From: Parabacteroides sp.
GTDB taxonomy: Bacteria; Bacteroidota; Bacteroidia; Bacteroidales; Tannerellaceae
Reading direction: 5' to 3'
DNA length: 14,859 nt
Assembly: GCA_019411205.1 (NCBI GenBank)
Contig: DXRF01000049.1
Span: forward strand, 1 to 14,859
In this document: in pieces, positions 9,001 to 14,859 of the stretch
Position numbering within the stretch: the stretch's first letter is position 1
Layout: the number at the start of each line of letters is the position of its first letter
The notes under the pieces: generated by a model
Told to the model about the DNA's origin: nothing
What the model saw: the letters and a program-made list of their open reading frames with translations, nothing else
Database searches by the model: none
Position numbers and translations under genes: made by a program

Positions 9001-9350
9001 ATATTTACCCCTTCTACAGTAAAAGTCAATCCCGTGCTTCTTAACACTTCACCTAATACAGTTTTAACAGATTTATTCTTAACATGTATTGATACTTTCT
9101 GTTTCAAATCAACATCACGATTCGAAATAAACAAATAATCCGTCTGATTTTCAATTTCATCCAAGACCTCTTCCAATTGCACTTCAGATTTATTCAAACT
9201 AACTTTCGCATTCTGAGAATTGGCATTGCCGGCAAATGCGAAACATGAGCATAATAGTAGAAAACTCGCCGTTAACTTCATAACTCTACATATTTGTTTT
9301 CTTCCCGAATCTTTTTGTGGCAAAGACTCGGATAAAAAAAGTTTTTTCAT
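6027..9350 (-). CDS. SusC-family TonB-dependent outer membrane transducer with STN signalling domain
   Basis: A 1107-residue outer membrane protein. Domains in order: a long signal peptide (1 to about 46, with the hydrophobic stretch LTASFLLLCSCFAFA at 26-40), an STN secretin/TonB short N-terminal domain (about 48-120), a carboxypeptidase-regulatory-like beta domain (about 136-205, SGKVVDQNGEPIIGVNVVEK), a TonB-box-like DEVVVVGYGVQ (212-222), a plug domain (about 225-330) and a beta barrel ending in Phe (GLDVKF). The STN domain marks transducers that signal to a FecR-type anti-sigma factor, and one is encoded directly upstream. With the SusD partner it should import glycan fragments using TonB energy. 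I keep the first ATG because the basic leader SESLPQKDSGRKQICRVMKL is common in long-signal SusC proteins; Met24 (9281) is the alternative. The start codon overlaps the predicted promoter of an antisense RNA. Confidence 0.96.
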   Translation of the reverse strand: MKKLFLSESLPQKDSGRKQICRVMKLTASFLLLCSCFAFAGNANSQNAKVSLNKSEVQLEEVLDEIENQTDYLFISNRDVDLKQKVSIHVKNKSVKTVLGEVLRSTGLTFTVEGVNIILTRKDENLLIIQRQGKNISGKVVDQNGEPIIGVNVVEKGTTNGVISDLDGSFSLNVMSDAILVFSYIGYKSQEIKIDNRLLYNVVLKEDTEVLDEVVVVGYGVQKRENLTGAVSSIMGDELMKRPVGQTSIALQGIAPGVTITQQSGQPGQDAGTIRIRGIGTLNDSNPLVLVDGTAMDLNSVDPNIIESISVLKDAASSSIYGSRAANGVILITTKRAKNKEFSVSYNGYAGWQTPTDLPDKVNAIDHMVMLNEAYRNVGRSPLYTDKYIQEYREKGPSDRDHYPDVDWQKAVYNQYAFQQNHFFTLNGGTEKMKLLAAIGYYDQQGITPNTDYNRFTVRLNSDMQFTQRFSAKLDMYLKYNTQKTPGRGIYDVIYWINRTPSIYPDVLSNGKYAVGWDGDNVLAFAKDGGFAKTKTPSASINMALSYQFTDFLKADVSYTPIYNNSITSTYNKSVNTYYADGELAYSKPSKSALYEHRGWGLSHDFKALLNFNKAFGLHNLKALAGFQWESGTDDYIDASRDTFIFPQYPKLNAGGSDNQKASGSGSEYALASFFGRINYDYQGKYLFEANVRYDGSSRFDLGHKWGVFPSFSGGWRISEENFWEPIRDIVDNAKFRVSWGQLGNQNIGNYAFASVVSYSSYIIGGQPVTSGAINDMSNSVISWEKTEMLDFGIDLQFFSKLSASFDYYNKKTNDILWKLNVPLIIGLNPTYQNAAKVSNKGWDLELRWNDQINDFRYGASFILSDVKNKVVDLKGISMTGLTVNREGYPINSIYGLEAIGYISEEDYNADGSYKYATQFGTFAPGDIKYKDQNNDGIINNEDEVIIGNTVPRFTYGLNLDASWKGFDFSMFWQGVGKADGYLNKQATMPFYWGASALKMHKDHWTEDNPNARFPRLAFNETNNEQNSSFWMANAAYLRLKNVTLGYTLPKTFSEKMKFSHVRLYVSGQNLLSIDKFWDGFDAEAPVGDGAYYPQVKVFTIGLDVKF

Positions 9351-9357
9351 ACCTTTG
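9350..9357 (+). promoter_or_regulatory. Candidate -7 box for an antisense RNA opposite susC
   Basis: TACCTTTG on the plus strand is an exact match to the Bacteroides -7 consensus TAnnTTTG and is identical to the rpsF -7 box. It overlaps the susC start codon (9348-9350 on the other strand). No TTTG lies at the ideal 19-21 base spacing upstream; the nearest is at 9314-9317, which is too far, so the -33 element is weak. Start of transcription is expected near 9360-9362. Confidence 0.6.
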
Positions 9358-9360
9358 TGA

Positions 9361-9437
9361 TTGATTTTAAATTAATAAGTATATTAAAAATGTACTGGAG
9401 AGCCGGTGGTTGTTGGCGCAACTGCCGGTTCTTTTTT
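9361..9437 (+). ncRNA. Predicted cis-antisense small RNA over the susC leader (DonS-like)
   Basis: Between fecR and susC, on the strand opposite to both, a -7 box (9350-9357) is followed about 40 bases later by a strong terminator hairpin (9398-9433) with a run of six T (9432-9437). The product would be about 77 nt: an AT-rich 5' half complementary to the susC leader just before its start codon, then the hairpin. Family knowledge: cis-encoded antisense RNAs in exactly this place, such as DonS in Bacteroides fragilis, were reported to repress sigma/FecR-controlled utilisation loci. No protein-coding gene on the plus strand could use this terminator. The existence of the transcript and its repressor role are inference; the promoter box and hairpin are seen. 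Confidence 0.6.
9398..9437 (+). terminator. Rho-independent terminator of the antisense RNA
   Basis: Arms 9398-9412 and 9419-9433 pair over 15 bases around a 6-base loop (TTGGCG). Eleven pairs are Watson-Crick and four are G-U in plus-strand RNA. In minus-strand RNA those four become A-C mismatches, so the structure is built for the plus strand. The T-run 9432-9437 follows directly. Confidence 0.75.
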
Positions 9438-9481
9438 ACGTGTTTCTCATGTGTCCTTCCTCATAGGCTAATCAAATTTTA

Positions 9482-10432
9482 TCAGTTAATATAAATGATG
9501 TTTCTCTCTTCATCCCGCTTGTATTCGAAAGGGAAGTCATTTTGCAAAACGCGCAAGGCATGGTCTACCCCATCGGATATCCGAAGCTTCCCACGATAAC
9601 CCAAATCTTTCACAGCCTTGTTGTTGACTACGATCTGCACGTCATAAAACTTTTCAAACAGTTCCATGATCGCATTAAAAGATTTGTCTTCGATATAGAT
9701 CAAACCGTCTTTCCAACGATAACTGTTAGGATCTGTTGTGGGGACGACCCGCAACGATTCGCCCACCAACTCCGCTGTTTGTCCCGGAGAAAGGTAGACC
9801 GCTTTCGGGTTCTTCGTATTATAGAGTTTGACTTTACCCTCATAGAGCTTTGTCCGAAAATCCGACTTGTCCTTATAAGCCTCCACATTAAAAGTTGTCC
9901 CCAGCACCTCTACGTCATATTTGTTCGTTTTGACAATAAAAGGCTTTTTATCTTTCGCTACTTCAAAATAGGCTTCACCGTCCAACATTATCTCCCGGCT
10001 ATTTTCTGCAAAAGCCATCGGATAACGGAGAGTTGTATTGGCATTCAGCCAAACACTCGTGCCGTCCGGAAGCTGGATATTAGTACGGTTGCCAGCTGGA
10101 ACATATACGCATTGCAACGTCTGCGATAACTTGGCGATCCGGTAATTGTCATAGAGATAAAAGCTCCCCAATAAAATCAAAATCGAAGCGGCCACTTTCA
10201 ACGACCAAGTCAATGCTGGATGCAGCCGGAAACGTTTACCGGAAGCAATTTTAGTGGAAGACTCAATTGCTGCTTCATCTACCAAAATGGAAGCATCAAA
10301 GCGAATCCGCTCTCGGATAAAATACCGGCGGTTGTCTTCGCTGCTTCCAATCCACTGCCGTATCACCTCCTTTTCTTCTTCTGAAGCCTGCTTCAGAAAA
10401 TAACGGATAAGTATATGCTGATCTATTTGCAT
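9482..10432 (-). CDS. FecR-family anti-sigma factor (inner membrane)
   Basis: A 316-residue protein with the Bacteroidetes FecR layout. The N-terminal cytoplasmic part (1 to about 73) has RYFLKQASEEEKEVIRQWI, typical of the sigma-binding segment. One membrane segment lies at about 76-94 (LTWSLKVAASILILLGSFYL). The periplasmic FecR domain (about 110-205) has VPAGNRTNIQLPDGTSVWLN, DGEAYFEV and EVLGTTFNVEAY. A C-terminal DUF4974-like domain (about 248-315) contains FNAIMELFEKFYDVQI. It should hold the ECF sigma factor at the membrane until the SusC STN domain signals that substrate is bound. It lies between sigma gene and susC on the same strand, 217 bases after the sigma gene, with no TAnnTTTG box found in that gap, so it probably shares the sigma transcript. 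By eye its base composition is more GC-rich than susC and susD. Confidence 0.95.
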   Translation of the reverse strand: MQIDQHILIRYFLKQASEEEKEVIRQWIGSSEDNRRYFIRERIRFDASILVDEAAIESSTKIASGKRFRLHPALTWSLKVAASILILLGSFYLYDNYRIAKLSQTLQCVYVPAGNRTNIQLPDGTSVWLNANTTLRYPMAFAENSREIMLDGEAYFEVAKDKKPFIVKTNKYDVEVLGTTFNVEAYKDKSDFRTKLYEGKVKLYNTKNPKAVYLSPGQTAELVGESLRVVPTTDPNSYRWKDGLIYIEDKSFNAIMELFEKFYDVQIVVNNKAVKDLGYRGKLRISDGVDHALRVLQNDFPFEYKRDEERNIIYIN

Positions 10433-10649
10433 CGTTTCTCTTTTTCCTGTTTCTATAAATAGAGCAACTCATCAAAGAAAAATCCCAACCGTAACAGAAC
10501 TTTTTTTGCTTATCGGCAAATATTTTTCGATTGACTCCCTATTTCACAGAGCCACCTCTAAACAATGACAAAAGGCTTCTTTGTTCACGAGAAACGGCAC
10601 AGGGAATGATAAATGACACTACAGCCACATAAAAGAAGTTCAGATATGC

Positions 10650-11249
10650 CTAACTCAAGAATAACAGTATCAAGGGAATATAGTCTTTCAATTTTAAGCG
10701 AAGGTGGTCATTGGCCTTATTGATATGGTAATCCACTTTTTGTTGGGAAACGCCTAAGGTTACCGCTATTTCTTTCCTTGATTTATAATCCAGACGATTC
10801 AATACAAATATATGACGAGTCTGTTCCGGCAATTCGGATAAAGATTCCATAACGATTTTCATTATATCTTTGGAAAAAATCGTGCTGTAGCTTTCGTCTT
10901 CCAATGTCTGGATACGAGTTTCGATTTCCCAATCATGCAACTCTGTACGTTTCTTGCTGTATTCGACTTCTATCTGGATATGCTTCAGATAATTCAGACA
11001 TTTATTCTTGACGGACTCTAATATATATCCCAAAACGTCCGCTTCGGCAGGTAACTTATGTTTGTTCTCCCAATAGTACAACAAAGCATCATGCGTCAAA
11101 TCCTCGGCTGCCTGCAAATCATTTACATAATAGAAAGCATATCTTACAAAGCGCTGGTAATACGCATTATAAAAGATGCCGAAATTCATTTCCGAATTAA
11201 TTTCAAAAGGATTTATTATGTCTCTCCGATTCTCCAAGTACAAGTGCAT
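10650..11249 (-). CDS. ECF-type RNA polymerase sigma-70 factor
   Basis: Up to 199 residues. Region 2 (about 26-90) contains FYNAYYQRFVRYAFYYVND with AAEDLTHDALLYYWEN, the core-binding and -10 recognition segment. Region 4 (about 135-187) contains LSELPEQTRHIFVLNRLDYK then the helix-turn-helix RKEIAVTLGVSQQKVDYHIN. There is no region 1 or 3, as expected for ECF factors, and the hydrophobic tail YIPLILLFLS is common in the Bacteroides type. It heads the operon, followed by its FecR partner, and should activate the susC promoter on release. The start is uncertain: Met1 (11249) lies only about 11 nt from the start expected for the nearer promoter (11265-11272), while Met21 (11189, MNFGIFYNAY) begins right before region 2 and matches the usual length of the family. 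Confidence 0.93.
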   Translation of the reverse strand: MHLYLENRRDIINPFEINSEMNFGIFYNAYYQRFVRYAFYYVNDLQAAEDLTHDALLYYWENKHKLPAEADVLGYILESVKNKCLNYLKHIQIEVEYSKKRTELHDWEIETRIQTLEDESYSTIFSKDIMKIVMESLSELPEQTRHIFVLNRLDYKSRKEIAVTLGVSQQKVDYHINKANDHLRLKLKDYIPLILLFLS

Positions 11250-11264
11250 GTATTGTTAACATTG

Positions 11265-11297
11265 CAAAAATAGCTTCTACCAATGAAATTACCTAAA
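11265..11297 (-). promoter_or_regulatory. Candidate promoter for the sigma/fecR genes
   Basis: On the minus strand TATTTTTG (11272-11265) fits TAnnTTTG, with a partial -33 box TTTA at 11297-11294 (spacer 21). Transcription would start near 11261. A second match, TACATTTG (11336-11329), lies further upstream but lacks a -33 box at proper spacing; it would give a longer leader of about 75 nt to the first ATG. Confidence 0.5.
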
Positions 11298-11443
11298 TTC
11301 CACCGGATTAAATTTCGCCTATTAACAACAAATGTACTTACCCGGGCAAACCGGAAACCGGACATCCTCTTATTATAACGATTGTCTCAGCCAACGATTC
11401 AAAAGGTTATTGGGAGTGGCCAATACAAATTTATAAAAATCAA

Positions 11444-11451
11444 TATCTTTG
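11444..11451 (+). promoter_or_regulatory. Candidate -7 box for the alpha/beta hydrolase gene
   Basis: TATCTTTG matches TAnnTTTG and lies 65 bases before the hydrolase ATG, predicting a leader of about 60 nt. No good TTTG is seen at the usual spacing. The 11250-11515 gap therefore holds divergent promoters: leftward for the sigma factor, rightward for this gene. Confidence 0.5.
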
Positions 11452-11515
11452 CAATCGATTATCTGCAACAAACATCAGAAAGAATGCGTTATAGTAAAGA
11501 AATAAAAAAAACAAT

Positions 11516-12517
11516 ATGACACGAAAACTATATTTTACAATCTTATCACTGCTCTTCATCTCTACAATTTACGCTCAATACGTCCCGGACGTGCTGGGCG
11601 ATAATTATCTGCGCCGGACCATTCAGATGCCGGATGACTACGAGGGGAAAGTTGTCTGCACACTTGTCAAGAAACCGCAATTACCGGAGACCAAACAGGC
11701 AATCCTGTATATACACGGCTACAACGACTATTTTTTCCAGAAACAATTGGGTGACAGCGTGAATGCCCACGGTTATAACTTTTATGCTATGGACCTCCGC
11801 AAATACGGACGCTCGATCTTGCCGAACCAGAATCCTTTCTTCTGCAAAAGCTTGAAAGAGTATTTTGCAGACCTCGATACAGCCCTTGCCATTATCCGGG
11901 AAGAGGGAAATGACAAAATATTGCTGATGGCACATTCTACCGGAGGGTTGATTGCCCCGTATTATCTGGACAGCAAAAAAGGTAAACTTCCCGTCAACGG
12001 GTTAATATTGAACAGCCCCTTTCTGGACTGGAATTTCGGTTGGATGATGGAAAAGATCGTGATTCCTGTGGTTTCCTGCATCGGAAAGCTATTTCCAAAC
12101 CTGACCGTACAAGGATACGGGGATGCTTCGTACGCTCATAGTCTGCTCAAACAATTCAAAGGGGAATGGGTATATAATACGGACTGGAAGATGATTAACG
12201 GCCATCCGAAAAAAGCCGGATGGATAAACGCCATACAAGAAGCACAGAGAACTGTGCAGAAAGGGATCGACCTGGACTGTCCAATACTAGTGATGTCGTC
12301 AAACAAGTCGTTCCCGGAAACAAAAGAATGGAATAACGAATATCTGTCTTCCGACATCGTACTGGATGTACACGATATTCAAAAATACGGACAAAAATTA
12401 GGTAATTATGTTACACGCGACACGATACAGAATGGGATTCACGACTTGATACTCTCAGAAAAGGACTCGCGCGACCATGTATATCGCACAGTATTCGACT
12501 GGTTACCGGAAAAATAA
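11516..12517 (+). CDS. Secreted alpha/beta hydrolase (serine hydrolase, S33/lysophospholipase-like)
   Basis: A 333-residue protein with a signal peptide (1-20, cleavage after IYA). The alpha/beta hydrolase fold is shown by the oxyanion motif AILYIHGYND (62-71), YAMDLRKYGRS (90-100, the 'D-x-R-G-x-G-x-S' block of monoglyceride-lipase-like enzymes), the nucleophile elbow MAHSTGG (138-144, catalytic Ser141) and a late His309 in GIHDLILS. The acid is probably Asp284 or Asp287 (SDIVLDVHD). Such enzymes cleave carboxyl esters such as lysophospholipids or monoacylglycerols, but the substrate here cannot be read. It is transcribed away from the sigma factor gene and shows no link to the glycan operon. 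The nearby ATG at 11484 opens a different short frame. The protein is complete. Confidence 0.9.
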   Translation: MTRKLYFTILSLLFISTIYAQYVPDVLGDNYLRRTIQMPDDYEGKVVCTLVKKPQLPETKQAILYIHGYNDYFFQKQLGDSVNAHGYNFYAMDLRKYGRSILPNQNPFFCKSLKEYFADLDTALAIIREEGNDKILLMAHSTGGLIAPYYLDSKKGKLPVNGLILNSPFLDWNFGWMMEKIVIPVVSCIGKLFPNLTVQGYGDASYAHSLLKQFKGEWVYNTDWKMINGHPKKAGWINAIQEAQRTVQKGIDLDCPILVMSSNKSFPETKEWNNEYLSSDIVLDVHDIQKYGQKLGNYVTRDTIQNGIHDLILSEKDSRDHVYRTVFDWLPEK

Positions 12518-12526
12518 ACATTGATT

Positions 12527-12551
12527 ATTCTGATATTTGTATTTTCAGAAT
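12527..12551 (+). terminator. Weak inverted repeat after the hydrolase gene
   Basis: ATTCTGA (12527-12533) and TCAGAAT (12545-12551) are perfect inverted arms with an 11-base loop, 10 bases after the hydrolase stop. A short T-run (12563-12567) follows only after 11 bases. It is low in GC and may be just a weak terminator or chance. Confidence 0.3.
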
Positions 12552-12600
12552 GCTTATACTTCTTTTTGAAATGAGATATCGGCCAGTAAGTTTTAATCCT

Positions 12601-12608
12601 TACCTTTG
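12601..12608 (+). promoter_or_regulatory. Candidate -7 box for the Wzi-family gene
   Basis: TACCTTTG is an exact TAnnTTTG match, the same sequence as the rpsF and antisense RNA boxes. It lies 22 bases before the ATG at 12630, implying a short leader of about 17 nt. A TTTG lies at 12565-12568, 32 bases upstream, which is longer than usual spacing. Confidence 0.55.
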
Positions 12609-12629
12609 TCCGGTTAAAATAAATATGGA

Positions 12630-14111
12630 ATGAAAGCCTTACAGACAATCATTGCAGTTGCCGCTCTTCTCCATGCTGCAAATACTTTTGCACAGACAGA
12701 AGAAGTAGAAGATGCAACCTCATATAAAACCGAAGTGTTCGGATCGGCCAGCAGCGGCTCAACTACTCCATTCTGGATGGTGAGCAATCGGTACGGGATA
12801 GTTCCCTTAGATGCCAACAACGGTTATCTAAATGCTGGAGTATTTCATCAGCAACATTTCGGGAAAGGATTTCGCTGGAGTGCGGGACTGGATATCGTCG
12901 CTGCCGTACCCCGTTACCGTAATGTGTATATCCAGCAGATATATGCAGAATTAGGATATAAAAGTATGCTTCTGAGTGTGGGAAGCAAAGAAAACCGGCA
13001 TTCGCTTTGGGACCATTCCTTAAGTTCCGGTGACATGGTGCTCTCTCCCAACGCCCGCCCGATTCCGGAAATAAACCTGAGTATGCCCGAGTTCACCGTC
13101 GTACCACTCACAAAGGGTTGGATGCAGGTGAAGGGAGATTTTGCAGTAGGCAAGTCTTTCGATACCAAATATCTGGAAGATTTCTCCAATGGGAAACAAA
13201 CCTATGTGAAAAACGTCCTTTGGCATCATAAATCTTTTTATGTCCGCATCAAGGACACGCAAAATGATTTTCCACTTTCCGGTATTATCGGCGTACAACA
13301 CTGGGCGCAATGGGGTGGAACATCCAGCAATCCGAAAATAGGCGTACAACCTCACTCCCTGAAAGATTTTATCCGGGTAGTTTGTGGTAGCGAAGGTGGA
13401 GGCGATGCAACTCTGTCGGATCAGGTCAATGTGCTTGGCAATCATTTCGGTTCGTACGATTTCAAACTGGAATATACGATGCCAAACTGGAGACTGGCAG
13501 CTTATCATCAGCATTATTTCGAAGATAAATCCGGAATGATATTTGTGAACGGGACAGACGGGCTTTGGGGAGTACAGTTGGATCTGCCACGCCTTCCTTG
13601 GCTAAAGAAGGTTGTAACGGAATATCTGGTCACCCGCAATCAGAGCGGACCGTTCCATTTTATCATCTTCGATCATGACAAATATCAAGGTCCGGGTGGT
13701 GGCGGAGATGATTATTACAATAATATAGAATACATAACCGGTTCTTCCTATTTCGGTCATGGAATAGGTTCCCCTCTTCTGACTTCCCCGCAATATAATA
13801 CGAACGGGGATGTGGAGTTCAAGAATACACGTGTACGTGCTTGGCATTTGGCATTTGAAGGAGACTTGTCACCAATGGTTTCCTATCGCCTCAGATACAC
13901 GCTCATGAATAGCTGGGGAAAACCTTACGCTCCGTTTTTGGATAACAAAAGAAGCAATTCCGGACAAGTGGAAGTCAAATATCGCCATCCGCGCCTGCAA
14001 GGTTGGGAATTCACAGGAGCTGTGGCCGCAGATGCAGGTTCACTCTATGGAGATAACGTCGGGTTCAGTCTGAGTGTCTGCAAACGCGGCATTTTAAAAT
14101 CTTGGAAATAG
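12630..14111 (+). CDS. Capsule assembly Wzi family outer membrane protein
   Basis: A 493-residue protein with a signal peptide (1-21, cleavage after TFA). The mature part alternates aromatic beta strands typical of an outer membrane barrel, and matches the Bacteroidetes Cap_assemb_Wzi family (PF14052) by FGSASSGSTTPFWMVSNRYG near the N-terminus, LGYKSMLLSVGSKENRH, IPEINLSMPEF and IIGVQHWAQWGG, with late strand-like segments WHLAFEGDLS and VSYRLRYTLMNSWG. Wzi of E. coli is a lectin that ties capsule to the surface; the role in Bacteroidales is assumed by homology. A competing ATG at 12625 ends after two codons. The gene has its own promoter box and converges with the acyltransferase gene, their stops 1 base apart. 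Confidence 0.85.
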   Translation: MKALQTIIAVAALLHAANTFAQTEEVEDATSYKTEVFGSASSGSTTPFWMVSNRYGIVPLDANNGYLNAGVFHQQHFGKGFRWSAGLDIVAAVPRYRNVYIQQIYAELGYKSMLLSVGSKENRHSLWDHSLSSGDMVLSPNARPIPEINLSMPEFTVVPLTKGWMQVKGDFAVGKSFDTKYLEDFSNGKQTYVKNVLWHHKSFYVRIKDTQNDFPLSGIIGVQHWAQWGGTSSNPKIGVQPHSLKDFIRVVCGSEGGGDATLSDQVNVLGNHFGSYDFKLEYTMPNWRLAAYHQHYFEDKSGMIFVNGTDGLWGVQLDLPRLPWLKKVVTEYLVTRNQSGPFHFIIFDHDKYQGPGGGGDDYYNNIEYITGSSYFGHGIGSPLLTSPQYNTNGDVEFKNTRVRAWHLAFEGDLSPMVSYRLRYTLMNSWGKPYAPFLDNKRSNSGQVEVKYRHPRLQGWEFTGAVAADAGSLYGDNVGFSLSVCKRGILKSWK

Positions 14112-14112
14112 A

Positions 14113-14850
14113 TTATTTATACTGCTCCCATAAGGCTGACGCAATGATGTCTTGTGTTTTGTCAGCCATCTGCTGCAATCCTTTATGGGAAGCATCCATC
14201 CCTTCGGTCTGAATAGGAGGGTGAATGACCATTTCCATCCTGTAACGATGAATATTCAACGAACCGATCGGCAATACGTCAAAAGGTCCGTTCAGGGTGA
14301 TCGGGACAATCGGCAAATGCTGGTCGGCTGCCATCTGGTAGGCTCCTTTCTTAAAACGGATCATCTTTCCGTCATAAGTACGTGAGCCTTCCGGAAATAC
14401 CACCACCGAAGCTCCGTTCTTCAGGCTGCGCTCTGCATCCAACACGCTGCGGGCAGCAGCTTTCGGTGTCGAATTATCGACGAAGATAAAACCGGCTGCC
14501 CGGCAAGCAGCTCCCACAAACGGAATTTTAGCAATACCGGCTTTCATTACCCACTTGACCGGAACACCTAAAAAACCATATATAAGGAATATGTCGAAAG
14601 CTCCCTGATGATTGGCTACAAAAACATACGATTTCTTCCGATCTATATTCTCCCGTCCTTTCACCTTCACTGGACAAAGAGCCAGATGGCAGGTCAGCCA
14701 TGACCAGATCATTCCCGGATAATAAGCAAAGATTCTTTCCCCACCTAACAGGCAACCAACAATAACCGTAAGGGCTGTCAATATGGTCAATACCACAAAA
14801 ACAGGAACCACAAACAGCCATAAATAGAGTATATAAAGTATTCGTAGCAT
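14113..14850 (-). CDS. plsC: 1-acyl-sn-glycerol-3-phosphate acyltransferase
   Basis: A 245-residue membrane enzyme that adds the second acyl chain to lysophosphatidic acid to give phosphatidic acid in phospholipid synthesis. Hydrophobic segments fill residues about 4-36. All acyltransferase blocks are present: N-H-x4-D as NHQGAFD (80-86, catalytic His81 and Asp86), the glycerophosphate-binding FPEGSRT (152-158), KIPFVGAACRAAGFIFVDN (108-126) and IVPITLNG (181-188). Length is normal. The start at 14850 leaves just 9 bases in the window, so the promoter is not visible. Bacteroidales often have several relatives of this family, so the exact acyl acceptor is less certain than the family. Confidence 0.92.
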   Translation of the reverse strand: MLRILYILYLWLFVVPVFVVLTILTALTVIVGCLLGGERIFAYYPGMIWSWLTCHLALCPVKVKGRENIDRKKSYVFVANHQGAFDIFLIYGFLGVPVKWVMKAGIAKIPFVGAACRAAGFIFVDNSTPKAAARSVLDAERSLKNGASVVVFPEGSRTYDGKMIRFKKGAYQMAADQHLPIVPITLNGPFDVLPIGSLNIHRYRMEMVIHPPIQTEGMDASHKGLQQMADKTQDIIASALWEQYK

Positions 14851-14859
14851 ATATAACTG

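Noticed and set aside
9390..9494. A 34-codon Cys- and Trp-rich plus-strand frame across the fecR-susC gap
   Set aside because: The bases are explained by the terminator hairpin, the frame runs past the terminator, and there is no sign of a ribosome site.
9542..10129. A 195-codon open frame on the plus strand inside the FecR gene region
   Set aside because: It is exactly opposite a clearly conserved anti-sigma factor gene, has no recognisable domain and no promoter box; it is a shadow.
10505..10520. Small hairpin TTTGC/GCAAA between the sigma factor and fecR genes
   Set aside because: Only five pairs, easily found by chance in AT-rich DNA; not enough to call a terminator.
13020..13514. A 164-codon open frame on the minus strand inside the Wzi-family gene
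   Set aside because: Opposite a conserved gene with signal peptide and family motifs; its translation shows no family features.
1..14859. CRISPR array, tRNA or rRNA gene, insertion sequence or phage attachment site
   Set aside because: No regularly spaced repeats, no cloverleaf or rRNA signature, no transposase or integrase reading and no terminal repeats were seen on reading both strands.

Overview
The window looks like chromosome of a gut-type Bacteroidales bacterium, Bacteroides or Parabacteroides. The reasons are a SusC/SusD pair, an ECF sigma factor with a FecR-like anti-sigma factor, Bacteroidetes-type promoter boxes (TAnnTTTG, in one case with TTTG 20 bases upstream) and the absence of strong Shine-Dalgarno sequences. 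The genus call is a guess from protein style only.

Layout from left to right. Positions 1-43 hold the first codons of rpsF (ribosomal protein S6, minus strand), which the window edge cuts off; its promoter is at 88-119. From about 212 to 2183 lie two decayed sulfatase genes in tandem on the minus strand, full of stops and frameshifts and with ruined active sites. Next, all on the minus strand, comes an intact polysaccharide-utilisation-type operon, read right to left: ECF sigma factor (10650-11249), FecR-like anti-sigma factor (9482-10432), a SusC-type TonB-dependent transducer with an N-terminal signalling domain (6027-9350), a SusD-type surface lipoprotein (4346-6013) and a secreted FAD-dependent oxidoreductase carrying a carbohydrate-binding-like N-terminal domain (2467-4260). 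To the right are genes that look unrelated to the operon: a secreted alpha/beta hydrolase (11516-12517, plus), a Wzi-family capsule assembly protein (12630-14111, plus) and a 1-acyl-glycerol-3-phosphate acyltransferase (14113-14850, minus).

How the operon probably works, from family knowledge: substrate binding to SusC/SusD at the outer membrane is relayed through the SusC N-terminal (STN) domain to FecR in the inner membrane. FecR then frees the sigma factor to transcribe susC, susD and the downstream genes. The decayed sulfatases stand where the operon's degradative enzymes would be, so the locus seems to have once served a sulfated glycan (mucin or glycosaminoglycan type) and to have lost its desulfation step. 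No glycoside hydrolase is present; the only intact enzyme is the FAD oxidoreductase.

The most interesting signal is in the gap between fecR and susC. On the strand opposite to susC, a Bacteroides-type -7 box (9350-9357) overlaps the susC start codon and is followed by a 15-bp hairpin with a U-run (9398-9437). The hairpin is fully paired only when read as plus-strand RNA. This predicts a cis-antisense small RNA of about 77 nt covering the susC leader, in the same position as antisense RNAs reported to repress other Bacteroides utilisation loci (the DonS type).
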